Below, in pieces: positions 1 to 6,687 of a stretch of DNA of 9,690 nt. The notes under the pieces were generated by a model. It was not told the origin of the DNA. It saw only the letters and a list, made by a program, of their open reading frames with translations, and ran no database searches. How positions within the stretch are numbered: position 1 is the first letter of the stretch; each line of letters begins with the position of its first letter. This DNA is from an uncultured Prevotella sp. (GTDB lineage Bacteria; Bacteroidota; Bacteroidia; Bacteroidales; Bacteroidaceae): NCBI GenBank assembly GCA_905202125.1, contig CAJKQX010000081.1, positions 1-9,690 of the forward strand. The letters run 5' to 3'. The translations under genes and the position numbers were made by a program.

Positions 1-12
1 GCTCTGCCAACT

Positions 13-1341
13 GTGATATGCCTCAAAGTGCCGTTTTCGGACGGCCTGGGGGGTATAAAGGTACAAATAAAATCCGAGAAACTCACTCCTTTTGGAGGAA
101 TATTTCCAATAATGGAGCAATTTAGCATTATTTTAGGCGAGACCATCGACTCCACGCTCGGTCTTCGCTGCAGCTCATTGGGCTATCAATACAGTGAGAT
201 TATCCGGTCACTTATGTGCGTCTATTTCTGCGGCGGCTCATGCGTGGAGGATATAAGCTCACATCTCATGGAGCATGTCTCACTCCACCCCCCCCATCTC
301 CGCACTTGCAGCGCGGACACCATCCTCAGGGCAATAAAGGAACTGACAAGTGAAAACATTTCATATACATCAGATTTCGGCAAGTCCTATGACTTCAATA
401 CATCCGACACGCTCAACACATTACTTCTGAACTGTCTGTTGGCCTCAGGGCAGCTGAAAGAGGGTGAATGTTATGACGTTGACTTCGACCACCAGTTCAT
501 TGAGACGGAGAAGTATGACGCCAGGCCCACTTACAAGAAGTTTACAGGCTACAGACCTGGCGTTGCCGTTATCGGCGACATGATTGCCGGCATAGAGAAC
601 AGCGACGGCAACACCAACGTCCGCTTCCACCAGGAGGACACCATGAGGAGATTCTTTGAGAGACTTGAGAACAAGAGACTTACTGTCAACCGTTTCAGGG
701 CAGACTGCGGCTCATGCTCGGAAGTCATTGTGGATGAGGTCAGCAGACATTGCAGGAAGTTTTACATACGTGCCAACCGCTGCAGCTCGCTCTATGATGA
801 CATTTTCGCACTCAGGGGATGGAGAAAGGAGGAGATAAACGGCATAGAGTTTGAGCTGAACTCCATTCTCGTCGAGAAATGGAAAGGCAAGGCATACCGT
901 CTTGTGATTCAGAGGCAGAGACGTATGGATGGCGAACTTGACCTGTGGGAGGGAGAATATACATATCGCTGCATACTGACCAATGACTACGGGTCATCAA
1001 TGAGGGACATCGTGGAGTTCTATAACCTCCGTGGCGGAAAGGAGCGCATCTTTGATGACAAGAACAACGGGTTCGGCTGGAACAGACTTCCAAAGTCATT
1101 CATGGCGGAAAACACTGTATTCCTTCTTCTCACGGCACTGATACGAAATTTCTACAAGGCGATCATGAACAGGCTTGACCTGAAGAGATTCAGACTAAAG
1201 GCAAACTGCAGAATCAAGACAATTGTGTTCAAGTTCATATCAGTGCCTGCAAAGTGGATTAGGACATCAAGGCGATTTGTGCAGAATGTTTACACCGCTA
1301 ATCATGCTTATGCAGAGGTGTTCAAGACATTCTCCGGATGA
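13..1341 (+). CDS. IS1380-family transposase
   Basis: DDE transposase expected to cut and paste its own insertion sequence. The reading frame gives 442 residues and resembles Bacteroides-type IS1380 transposases throughout. Conserved-looking blocks are SEKLTPFGGIF (21-31), LRTCSADTILRA (96-107), GYRPGVAVIGDMIAGIENSDGN (179-200, read in two halves), FRADCGS (228-234) and YNLRGGKERIFDD (337-349). The likely catalytic triad is Asp157 or Asp159 in DVDFDH, Asp231 in RADCGS and Glu344 in GGKER. The C-terminus looks complete. The start is unclear: position 13 is GTG and may lie outside the element. From memory the family begins near IKVQIKSEKL, which here starts with ATA at 55. The first in-frame ATG is at 112, after a GGAGG at 94-98, and would lose that block. 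An 8-C run lies at 288-295. The family call is firm; the start and activity are not. Confidence 0.88.
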   Translation: MICLKVPFSDGLGGIKVQIKSEKLTPFGGIFPIMEQFSIILGETIDSTLGLRCSSLGYQYSEIIRSLMCVYFCGGSCVEDISSHLMEHVSLHPPHLRTCSADTILRAIKELTSENISYTSDFGKSYDFNTSDTLNTLLLNCLLASGQLKEGECYDVDFDHQFIETEKYDARPTYKKFTGYRPGVAVIGDMIAGIENSDGNTNVRFHQEDTMRRFFERLENKRLTVNRFRADCGSCSEVIVDEVSRHCRKFYIRANRCSSLYDDIFALRGWRKEEINGIEFELNSILVEKWKGKAYRLVIQRQRRMDGELDLWEGEYTYRCILTNDYGSSMRDIVEFYNLRGGKERIFDDKNNGFGWNRLPKSFMAENTVFLLLTALIRNFYKAIMNRLDLKRFRLKANCRIKTIVFKFISVPAKWIRTSRRFVQNVYTANHAYAEVFKTFSG

Positions 1342-1512
1342 TGACGGCCATTTGACGGACTGTAACAGCGTATTGCCTCAAGCCGCTTTGTGGGGTAAGG
1401 GGAAGTCATTCTCTATTTGGATGATTTTTGTGCGTCATGCACACTTGATTGGCAAATACGTGGGCTGAAAACATGAAATCTCCACTTCATGATAACTTTT
1501 GCGGATTTAAGG
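21..1512 (+). mobile_element. IS1380-family insertion sequence, tentative ends
   Basis: The transposase gene implies an IS of about 1.5 kb. Searching for inverted ends by eye gives GATATGCCTCAAA at 15-27 against GATATACCTTAAA on the opposite strand (+ strand 1506-1518), 11 of 13 matching. IS1380 elements usually begin with CC, so ends at 21 and 1512 are proposed (1492 bp, a normal size). The flanks would be TATG and TATA, an imperfect 4-bp target duplication. The match fades beyond the first 7 bases of the element, so these ends are weakly supported and the left end could lie before the window. About 170 nt between the transposase stop and the right end show no gene. Confidence 0.4.
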
Positions 1513-1536
1513 TATATCATTATATGTAATTTTACT

Positions 1537-1553
1537 TGTTGAGAATTTCAACA
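1537..1553. promoter_or_regulatory. Palindrome beside a promoter-like element
   Basis: TGTTGA and TCAACA form perfect 6-bp arms around a 5-base GAATT centre. The site starts 3 nt downstream of the -7-like element at 1556-1563, where an operator would sit over the transcription start. It contains TTGA-N5-TCAA, close to but one base shorter than the FNR/Crp-type TTGA-N6-TCAA. The neighbouring Crp/Fnr fragment makes an operator idea attractive, but this is inference. Confidence 0.3.
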
Positions 1554-1555
1554 CG

Positions 1556-1563
1556 CAAAGTTA
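1556..1563 (-). promoter_or_regulatory. Bacteroidetes -7 element facing the IS1380 copy
   Basis: Read on the - strand the site is TAACTTTG, an exact match to the Bacteroidetes -7 consensus TAnnTTTG. No convincing -33 TTTG lies at the usual 19-21 nt distance; a TTGAG lies slightly too far upstream. Transcription would run toward lower coordinates, past the palindrome at 1537-1553 and into the 3' end of the oppositely oriented IS1380 element. No gene in the window fits it, so it may be an orphaned promoter. Confidence 0.35.
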
Positions 1564-1640
1564 GTTGTTTTTTACAAAATAGCTCTCAACATAGATTGGG
1601 AAATGCCGAATGGTGATAGAAATAGCGCGAAAAAACGTGA

Positions 1641-1811
1641 TTATTTACCCGAAACAATCTCTTTTCGGATGCGGCTGAGATGTGTCGGGGTGATTTGGAG
1701 GTATGAAGCCAATGTTTTGAGCGTAATGTGCTGAAGAATATCGGGGCAACGATTCAGTAGAACTTCGTACCGTTCTTTTGGCGACCTACGATAGAGATTG
1801 ATGTATCTTTC
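1641..1811 (-). pseudogene. Crp/Fnr-family regulator, C-terminal remnant
   Basis: This open stretch encodes about 56 residues that look like the end of a Bacteroidetes Crp/Fnr-type transcription regulator: RYINLYRRSPKERYEVLLNR followed by CPDILQHITLKTLASYL and QITPTHLSRIRKEI, then TAA at 1641-1643. The LASYLQITPTHLSRIRK part is the winged-helix DNA-recognition segment typical of the family (LASYLGIT..LSRIRK). The whole N-terminal cyclic-nucleotide-binding-type domain and dimerisation helix are missing. Upstream in the same frame the translation is meaningless, while a neighbouring frame encodes part of an ISAon1 protein. I therefore read this as a regulator gene cut by an insertion and then decayed. 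It could only be expressed as an out-of-frame passenger and is probably non-functional. Confidence 0.7.
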
Positions 1812-1815
1812 GTGA

Positions 1816-2085
1816 GAAAATCTCACCTCTTGACTTGTCCAGCCATTTGCGTTTACGCACATGCAAATAGGAGACTCTGCCTCGGATTGGGAAATCCTGA
1901 ATAGCCTTGTATTCGCCAAAACCGTAGGAAATAATCTCGGCATTCTTCTTGTCCTCACGCAGTTGGACTTTCTTTTCGCTGAGCCAAATATCAAAACGCA
2001 TATCGCTCTTCTCAAAAGAGTCAACATCAAAGTTGTCTATAAGCACATCCGGAAGGATAGCACGAAATAATTGATCGGATTTCAT
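1816..2085 (-). pseudogene. ISAon1-type transposase N-terminal-region protein, truncated
   Basis: From ATG at 2085 about 90 residues resemble the small first ORF of ISAon1-type (ISL3-like) elements of Bacteroidetes: MKSDQLFRAILPDVLIDNF at the start, a central SYGFGEYKAIQDFPIRGR, and VRKRKWLDKS near the end. The characteristic DFP-RG and basic KRKWLDK segments are both present. The frame continues to a stop at 1786, but homology fades after GEIFS (about 1816), where sequence from a Crp/Fnr gene takes over in another frame. The second ORF, carrying the DDE domain, is absent, so the element cannot move by itself. The identification is from memory of the family and fairly confident; the exact break is approximate. 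Confidence 0.7.
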
Positions 2086-2165
2086 AAGCACAAAGGTAAC
2101 ATTTTATTCTTAACTGTACCCTTTACCAACCGGGAATATCCGCTGACCCAATATTACACAGCCCC
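1816..2165 (-). mobile_element. Remnant of an ISAon1-type insertion sequence
   Basis: The truncated N-terminal-region ORF is preceded on the - strand by an ~80-nt leader that begins GGGGCTGTGTAATATTGGG near 2165. This resembles the GG-CTGTGTAA type ends of ISL3-like elements, so 2165 is proposed as the element's left end. The right half and right end are missing; the remnant stops where Crp/Fnr-like sequence begins near 1811-1816. A -7-like TACCTTTG lies at 2091-2098, only a few bases before the ATG at 2085, so a transcript from it would be almost leaderless. The terminal repeat assignment is inference. Confidence 0.45.
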
Positions 2166-2328
2166 ATAAAAAATAATAACGTCTTCGTTAAGCCATACGT
2201 GCAAAGTCAAACCCGTTTGAACCATGCCGTGTGAGATAAGATACGCGAAAGTGAACGTTTTGATAAAGCAAGAGCAGACAGGACAAGCCAACTCTGCAAA
2301 CTAGAAAAAGCTCGGATTAATTCTAATC
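2166..2328. other. Intergenic stretch, no gene recognised
   Basis: Between the presumed ISAon1 end and the guaA terminator I find no protein-like reading frame on either strand. The only structure noticed is a small inverted repeat, TCAAAC-CC-GTTTGA, at 2207-2220. A near-consensus -7 (TGACTTTG on the - strand) overlaps the left part of this repeat. Both may be remnants of the control region of the disrupted regulator gene or may be chance. Confidence 0.3.
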
Positions 2329-2365
2329 AATAAGGTGTAGACAAAGATAATGCCTACACCTTATT
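2329..2365 (-). terminator. Hairpin terminator after guaA
   Basis: AATAAGGTGTAG (2329-2340) and CTACACCTTATT (2354-2365) pair perfectly over 12 bp around a 13-nt loop, starting 20 nt beyond the guaA stop. The - strand sequence after the stem is only moderately T-rich (GATTAGAATTAA), but the stem's own AATAA/TTATT ends supply A and T runs on both sides, so it may act in both directions. It marks the end of the kinase-murU-guaA transcription unit. Confidence 0.6.
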
Positions 2366-2384
2366 ACATATAGAGGTAAATGAA

Positions 2385-4019
2385 TTATTCCCACTCGATT
2401 GTCGATGGTGGCTTTGACGAGATGTCATAGCAAACGCGGTTGACACCCTTAACCTTATTGATTATCTCGTTAGAGATTTTCGCCATGAAATCGTAAGGCA
2501 GGTGAGCCCAGTCGGCGGTCATGGCATCGGTGGATGTCACTGCGCGGAGAGCAACGGGATGCTCGTAGGTGCGTTCGTCTCCCATCACGCCCACGGAGCG
2601 GACGGTAGAAAGGAGGATGGTGCCGGCTTGCCATATCTGATCGTAGAGCGACAGCTCTATTTCTCCATCTGTCATCTGTGCGGGTACGCCGGCGGCAAGC
2701 ACCTTGCGCGCCTCCTCGCCGATGAGTTTCACCTTGTAGTTGCGTAGTCCGCGGATGTAAATGTCATCGGCATCCTGAAGTATCTGCACTTTCTCGCGAG
2801 TGATGTCGCCGAGTATTCGCACGGCCAGACCAGGACCGGGGAAAGGATGGCGTGTGATGAGATGTTCGGGCATACCGAGTTGACGTCCCACGCGGCGCAC
2901 CTCGTCCTTGAAGAGCCATTTCAGCGGCTCACACAACTGCAAGTGCATCTCCTTAGGCAGTCCACCGACATTGTGATGGCTCTTGATGACCTTGCCCGTA
3001 ATGTTGAGACTCTCTATGCGGTCAGGATAGATAGTGCCCTGTGCAAGCCATTTGGCTCCATCTATTTTCTTGGCCTCAGCATTGAACACTTCTACAAAAT
3101 CGCGTCCGATAATTTTACGTTTTTGCTCAGGATCGCTCACGCCTTCAAGGTCTTTGAAGAATTTCTCAGATGCGTCAACACCTATAACATTGAGACCGAG
3201 ACACTCGTAATCGTGCATCACATCGCGAAACTCGTTCTTGCGCAACATGCCGTGGTCAACGAATATACATGTGAGGTTATTGCCGATGGCGCGATTGAGC
3301 AATACGGCAGCCACAGACGAGTCTACCCCACCCGACAGTCCGAGGATGACACGGTCGTTACCCACCTGTTGTTTTAGTTCAGCAACAGTGGTATCAACAA
3401 ATGAGGCTGCACTCCAATCCTGCCTTGAACCGCACACATCAACTACAAAGTTGCGAAGCAACTGTGTGCCTTGAACACTGTGGAATACCTCGGGATGGAA
3501 CTGTACGGCAAACATCGGCTTGCCCTTTCCATCAGTGCCGGGAGCCGATGGTGTCCAATAAGCTGCATACTTAACATCGGCGGTCGACGCTATACACTCG
3601 AATCCTTCGGGGATGGCTGTGATGGTGTCGCCATGGCTCATCCACACTTGCGAGTTCTCGTCGAAACCTTTGAAAAGCGGATTGTGTGCATCAAACTCCT
3701 TCAAGTTGGCACGTCCATACTCACGCGAGTCGGCTTTCTCCACCTTTCCACCCAGGGTGTGTGAAATGAACTGTGCACCATAGCAGATGCCCAACACCGG
3801 CAAGCGTCCCACAAATTGGCTCAAATCTACTTTGAACGCTTCAGGATCGTGCACCGAGTAAGGCGAACCGCTGAGGATAACGCCAATCACAGATGGGTCG
3901 TCTTTGGGAAATTTGTTGTAAGGCAAAATCTCGCAGAACGTATCGAGTTCACGTACGCGGCGACCAATGAGCTGCGTGGTCTGCGAACCAAAGTCGAGGA
4001 TAATGATTCTCTGTTGCAT
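2385..4019 (-). CDS. guaA: GMP synthase (glutamine-hydrolysing)
   Basis: Converts XMP to GMP with ATP and glutamine in the last step of cytosolic guanine-nucleotide synthesis. The 544-residue protein has the standard order. A class I glutamine amidotransferase domain has the nucleophile Cys79 in LGICYGAQ and the His175/Glu177 pair in VQFHPEV. An ATP-pyrophosphatase domain has the P-loop SGGVDSS at 229-235. The C-terminal dimerisation domain includes RHPFPGPGLAVRILGD and ends KPPSTIEWE, as in full-length family members. It is somewhat longer than E. coli GuaA (525); extra residues around WTPSAPGTDGKGK (155-167), just before the HPEV motif, account for part of this. The ATG at 4019 lies 20 nt after the MurU-like gene's stop, with no promoter seen between, so it is probably co-transcribed. 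A hairpin follows the stop. All key residues are present. Confidence 0.97.
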   Translation of the reverse strand: MQQRIIILDFGSQTTQLIGRRVRELDTFCEILPYNKFPKDDPSVIGVILSGSPYSVHDPEAFKVDLSQFVGRLPVLGICYGAQFISHTLGGKVEKADSREYGRANLKEFDAHNPLFKGFDENSQVWMSHGDTITAIPEGFECIASTADVKYAAYWTPSAPGTDGKGKPMFAVQFHPEVFHSVQGTQLLRNFVVDVCGSRQDWSAASFVDTTVAELKQQVGNDRVILGLSGGVDSSVAAVLLNRAIGNNLTCIFVDHGMLRKNEFRDVMHDYECLGLNVIGVDASEKFFKDLEGVSDPEQKRKIIGRDFVEVFNAEAKKIDGAKWLAQGTIYPDRIESLNITGKVIKSHHNVGGLPKEMHLQLCEPLKWLFKDEVRRVGRQLGMPEHLITRHPFPGPGLAVRILGDITREKVQILQDADDIYIRGLRNYKVKLIGEEARKVLAAGVPAQMTDGEIELSLYDQIWQAGTILLSTVRSVGVMGDERTYEHPVALRAVTSTDAMTADWAHLPYDFMAKISNEIINKVKGVNRVCYDISSKPPSTIEWE

Positions 4020-4039
4020 GTTGATTACATATTTAATTA

Positions 4040-4837
4040 TTATTTTATATTCAAGTTGCGAAAAAATGTGTCTGCATCGGCAAGTGTCTCGGCCTTGCCC
4101 ACGTCCATAATCCGTAGATCTTCGGCCACATATCCGCGTATGTAGGACTTATGACACACACCAAGATAGAAATCGATGATGCCGAACTTATCGCCAAACG
4201 CCGACATCAGAGCAGCCAAACGGGGCGAGAATGTGTGTATGCCTGAGAATGCGAACATACGACAGTGGGCTGGATTCAGTCCCGCGTATGGGCTTTTCAC
4301 CTCTCCTGTCTCAATGTTGGTCCATCCCACAAGCCGCATATCGTCATCGAAGAGCAAGTAACGCTTCGTCTTACGTGAACTGACAAGCAGTTGTGCGTCG
4401 GCTGCGCCGTGGTTGTCATAAAAACGGCGAAGGTCGACATTGCTCAGAATGTCAACGTTGTGAATAAGTATGGGATGTGAGTTGTCGAACAGTGGCAATG
4501 CTTTCTTAATGCCGCCACCAGTATCGAGTAGTTTGCCGGATTCATCGCTTATGCTTATGTCCAATCCGAAATCGTGGTCGGAGAGATAAGAGATAATTTG
4601 TTCGGGAAAGTGATGCACGTTGACCACTATGCGATTTGCACCGCAATCTTTAAGTCTGTGTACGACATGGCTCAGCAATGGTTCGCCACACACCTCCACC
4701 AATGCTTTAGGCATTGTGTCGGTAAGCGGTCGGAGACGTGTGCCAAGCCCCGCAGCAAAAATCATTGCCTGCATCATGTCGTCTGTTGTTTTTGGTTGCT
4801 GCCTTATAATCTTTAATGGTTCTGCAAAGTTACTCAT
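4040..4837 (-). CDS. murU: MurU-like sugar-1-phosphate nucleotidyltransferase
   Basis: Predicted to join a nucleoside triphosphate to a sugar 1-phosphate. With the adjacent AmgK-like kinase, the best guess is UTP plus MurNAc-1-phosphate giving UDP-MurNAc in the cytosol, a peptidoglycan-recycling step. The protein is one GT-A-type nucleotidyltransferase domain: the signature GLGTRLRP at 30-37 with Lys44 in MPKAL, GGGIKKAL at 107-114, the metal-binding Asp129 in LIHNVD, and IMDVGKAETL (243-252) near the C-terminus. Length is 265 residues from the ATG at 4837, which lies 2 nt after the kinase stop. Family members usually begin close to the (M)QAMIFAAG motif, so the ATG pair at 4777/4774 is an equally good start and would give about 245 residues. 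Alternatives are a GlmU-like or mannose-1-phosphate guanylyltransferase-like role; the family is secure and the substrate is inferred from context. Confidence 0.85.
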   Translation of the reverse strand: MSNFAEPLKIIRQQPKTTDDMMQAMIFAAGLGTRLRPLTDTMPKALVEVCGEPLLSHVVHRLKDCGANRIVVNVHHFPEQIISYLSDHDFGLDISISDESGKLLDTGGGIKKALPLFDNSHPILIHNVDILSNVDLRRFYDNHGAADAQLLVSSRKTKRYLLFDDDMRLVGWTNIETGEVKSPYAGLNPAHCRMFAFSGIHTFSPRLAALMSAFGDKFGIIDFYLGVCHKSYIRGYVAEDLRIMDVGKAETLADADTFFRNLNIK

Positions 4838-4839
4838 TT

Positions 4840-6495
4840 TTATCCGTTCCGCAAAGTCTTAGCCTCCAATACTTGATTGAAACCTTGTTCTCTGTGGCAC
4901 ACATGCACCTCAACGCCATATTTGGAGTTGATATACTCGGCCAGATGTTGCGCCGAGTAGACGCTGCGGTGTTGGCCGCCGGTGCATCCGAAGGAGAACA
5001 TCAGGTTGGTAAAGCCACGCTGAAGATAACGCGTCACGTGAGCATCAGCCAGACGGTAGACACTCTCGAGGAACGTAAGAATCTCTCCATCGTCCTCAAG
5101 AAAACGTATCACGGGTTCGTCCAGACCGGTCAGATGTTTGTACGGTTCGTATCGTCCGGGATTGTGCGTGGAACGACAGTCAAACACATATCCGCCACCA
5201 TTGCCCGAGGTATCTTCAGGTATACCCTTGCGATAAGAGAAACTGAAGACGCGGACTACGAGCGGTCCTTTGCCGTCGTACTTGGAGAATGTGGCGGGAC
5301 CGTCCTTAGGATGCGCCGTATACACATTGTTGTCCGATGTCTTGTAGCCATCGGCGCGTGATACCTTAGGTTCATCGTGATGAGCATAGCGAGGCATATC
5401 GGCAAGTTGACGCAACATACTCATCATATATGGATAAGGGAATATGTGCTGCATATTGCGCATGCTAAGCAGATCGCGCAAATTGTCCATTGCAGGCAAT
5501 ATGGAATCGATGAAATGCTGCTTACGCTCGAAATATCCGCGAAAGCCGTAAGCGCCCAACACTTGCAACGTGCGGAACAGCACGAACAGACTGAGCCGCT
5601 CGGCAAAATGACGCACCGAGGGAACCTCGATATAATCCTTCAACGAGTCATAATACTCGGCGATGAGTTGGCGCTTCAGTTTGGGCGAATATTTGGCTGA
5701 GGCCTGCCACAGGAATGATGCCAAGTCGTAATAGTACGGGCCTTTCCGTCCGCCCTGATAATCTATGAAATAGGGATGGTTGTCGGCATCGAGCATCACA
5801 TTGCGTGCTTGGAAATCACGATAGAGGAATCCGTCCATCTTCTCAGCCACGAGATCTTTGCAGAACAATCGGAAATCAGCCTGCAGCTTCAGTTCATGAA
5901 AATCGAGTTCGGACGGTTTCAAGAAACAATATTTGAAATAGTTGAGGTCGAAAAGCACGGTCTCCTCATTGAATTCAGGTTGCGGATAGCAGTTGTTCCA
6001 GTCCAGACCTCGCGCGCCGCGCATCTGTATGTTGGGGAGTTGGCGTATGGTATCGATGAGCAACGCTTTCTCTCGCTGATTGTATCGACCGCCTGACTGT
6101 CGGCCACCGCTCAAGACATCAAATAGAGACACAGTTCCGAGGTCGGTCTGCAAATAGCGAGTCTCGTCATCGCTCACGGCCAGAATCTTTGGCACGGGCA
6201 GACGACGTCTGTTGAAATGTTCTGTCAAATAGACGAACGCATGGTTCTCGTCCACGCTCGTCCCTATCACACCAATGACCGTATCACCGTTTTCGTCCGT
6301 GAATCGGTAATACTCGCGATTGCTGCCCGATGCTTTCAACCGTTCTGTCTGCACCGGTTGCGTACCGTGCCATGATTTATATACTTCGATTAATTTTTCC
6401 AACTCTCTTTTTATTAAAAATAAAACATTATTTCTATTTCTCGATATCTCCTTAAACCATCCGTGAGCATCCGCCGCGCCTTCACCCTGTCTCAT
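4840..6495 (-). CDS. AmgK-like amino-sugar kinase fused to a RapZ C-terminal domain
   Basis: Two-domain cytosolic protein of 551 residues from the ATG at 6495. Residues ~30-345 are an aminoglycoside-phosphotransferase-fold kinase of the AmgK type (anomeric kinase for MurNAc/GlcNAc): SGSNREYYRF (56-65), catalytic loop YRDFQARNV with Asp227 and Asn232, and metal-binding Asp245 in FIDYQGG. After a ~65-residue linker, residues ~411-538 match the C-terminal domain of RapZ/YvcJ: FSFSYRKGIP, YVFDCR, HNPGRYEPYKHLTGLDEPV and GCTGGQHRSVY (503-513). The N-terminal P-loop NTPase domain of RapZ is absent. In E. coli this C-terminal domain binds glucosamine-6-phosphate and the sRNA GlmZ. The start is uncertain: 6495 is the only in-frame ATG before the kinase domain, a TTG at 6516 would add 7 residues, and homology begins only near LEKLIEVY, where a TTG at 6402 follows a purine-rich stretch. 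It heads the operon with murU and guaA. Confidence 0.88.
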   Translation of the reverse strand: MRQGEGAADAHGWFKEISRNRNNVLFLIKRELEKLIEVYKSWHGTQPVQTERLKASGSNREYYRFTDENGDTVIGVIGTSVDENHAFVYLTEHFNRRRLPVPKILAVSDDETRYLQTDLGTVSLFDVLSGGRQSGGRYNQREKALLIDTIRQLPNIQMRGARGLDWNNCYPQPEFNEETVLFDLNYFKYCFLKPSELDFHELKLQADFRLFCKDLVAEKMDGFLYRDFQARNVMLDADNHPYFIDYQGGRKGPYYYDLASFLWQASAKYSPKLKRQLIAEYYDSLKDYIEVPSVRHFAERLSLFVLFRTLQVLGAYGFRGYFERKQHFIDSILPAMDNLRDLLSMRNMQHIFPYPYMMSMLRQLADMPRYAHHDEPKVSRADGYKTSDNNVYTAHPKDGPATFSKYDGKGPLVVRVFSFSYRKGIPEDTSGNGGGYVFDCRSTHNPGRYEPYKHLTGLDEPVIRFLEDDGEILTFLESVYRLADAHVTRYLQRGFTNLMFSFGCTGGQHRSVYSAQHLAEYINSKYGVEVHVCHREQGFNQVLEAKTLRNG

Positions 6496-6547
6496 AGACA
6501 ATGCTGTCCAGACCAACCGATGCTCCGATTAGGAATCATTCACATCG

Positions 6548-6574
6548 CGAAGGTACGTATTTTTCGGCAGAAAA
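6548..6574 (-). promoter_or_regulatory. Promoter of the kinase-murU-guaA unit
   Basis: On the - strand TACCTTCG (6548-6555) matches seven of the eight positions of the Bacteroidetes -7 element TAnnTTTG. TTTTC (6570-6574) lies 14-19 nt upstream, near the expected position of the -33 element, though it lacks the G of TTTG. Transcription would begin near 6541, leaving a leader of about 45 nt to the ATG at 6495, which mildly supports that start codon. It is the only promoter-like site found before the three-gene unit. Confidence 0.5.
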
Positions 6575-6600
6575 TGAATGATAAATAATGAATAAAGGGG

Positions 6601-6649
6601 AAAAACGAAGATGTGCCACTGATTGCAATCAATACAGAGTACACCTTCG
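6601..6649 (-). terminator. Terminator after the lipoprotein gene
   Basis: On the - strand CGAAGGTGT and ACATCTTCG pair over 9 bp with one G-T wobble, followed directly by TTTTT. The 26-nt apical region contains the perfect palindrome TGATTGCAATCA (6620-6631), which would extend the structure as a second helix. It lies about 40 nt past the lipoprotein stop and separates that gene from the kinase promoter. The large apical region is unusual for an intrinsic terminator, but the T tract is in the right place. Confidence 0.6.
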
Positions 6650-6687
6650 TATATTGTTGATAATAAAAAGATTATCTCAGACCTTGA

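Noticed and set aside
17..1381. Direct similarity between TATGCCTCAA (17-26) and TATTGCCTCAA (1371-1381)
   Set aside because: The match is short and direct, not inverted, and the second copy lies inside the proposed element, so it does not behave like IS ends or a target duplication; probably chance.
2847..3377. 176-codon + strand reading frame inside guaA
   Set aside because: It lies wholly antisense to a complete, motif-bearing GMP synthase and has no recognisable domain.
4020..4039. Purine riboswitch or attenuator before guaA
   Set aside because: Only 20 nt separate guaA from the upstream gene, too short for a riboswitch, and no aptamer-like sequence is visible.
4816..5361. 181-codon + strand reading frame opposite the kinase-RapZ gene
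   Set aside because: It is antisense to the conserved RapZ C-terminal domain; no promoter or family signature was seen.
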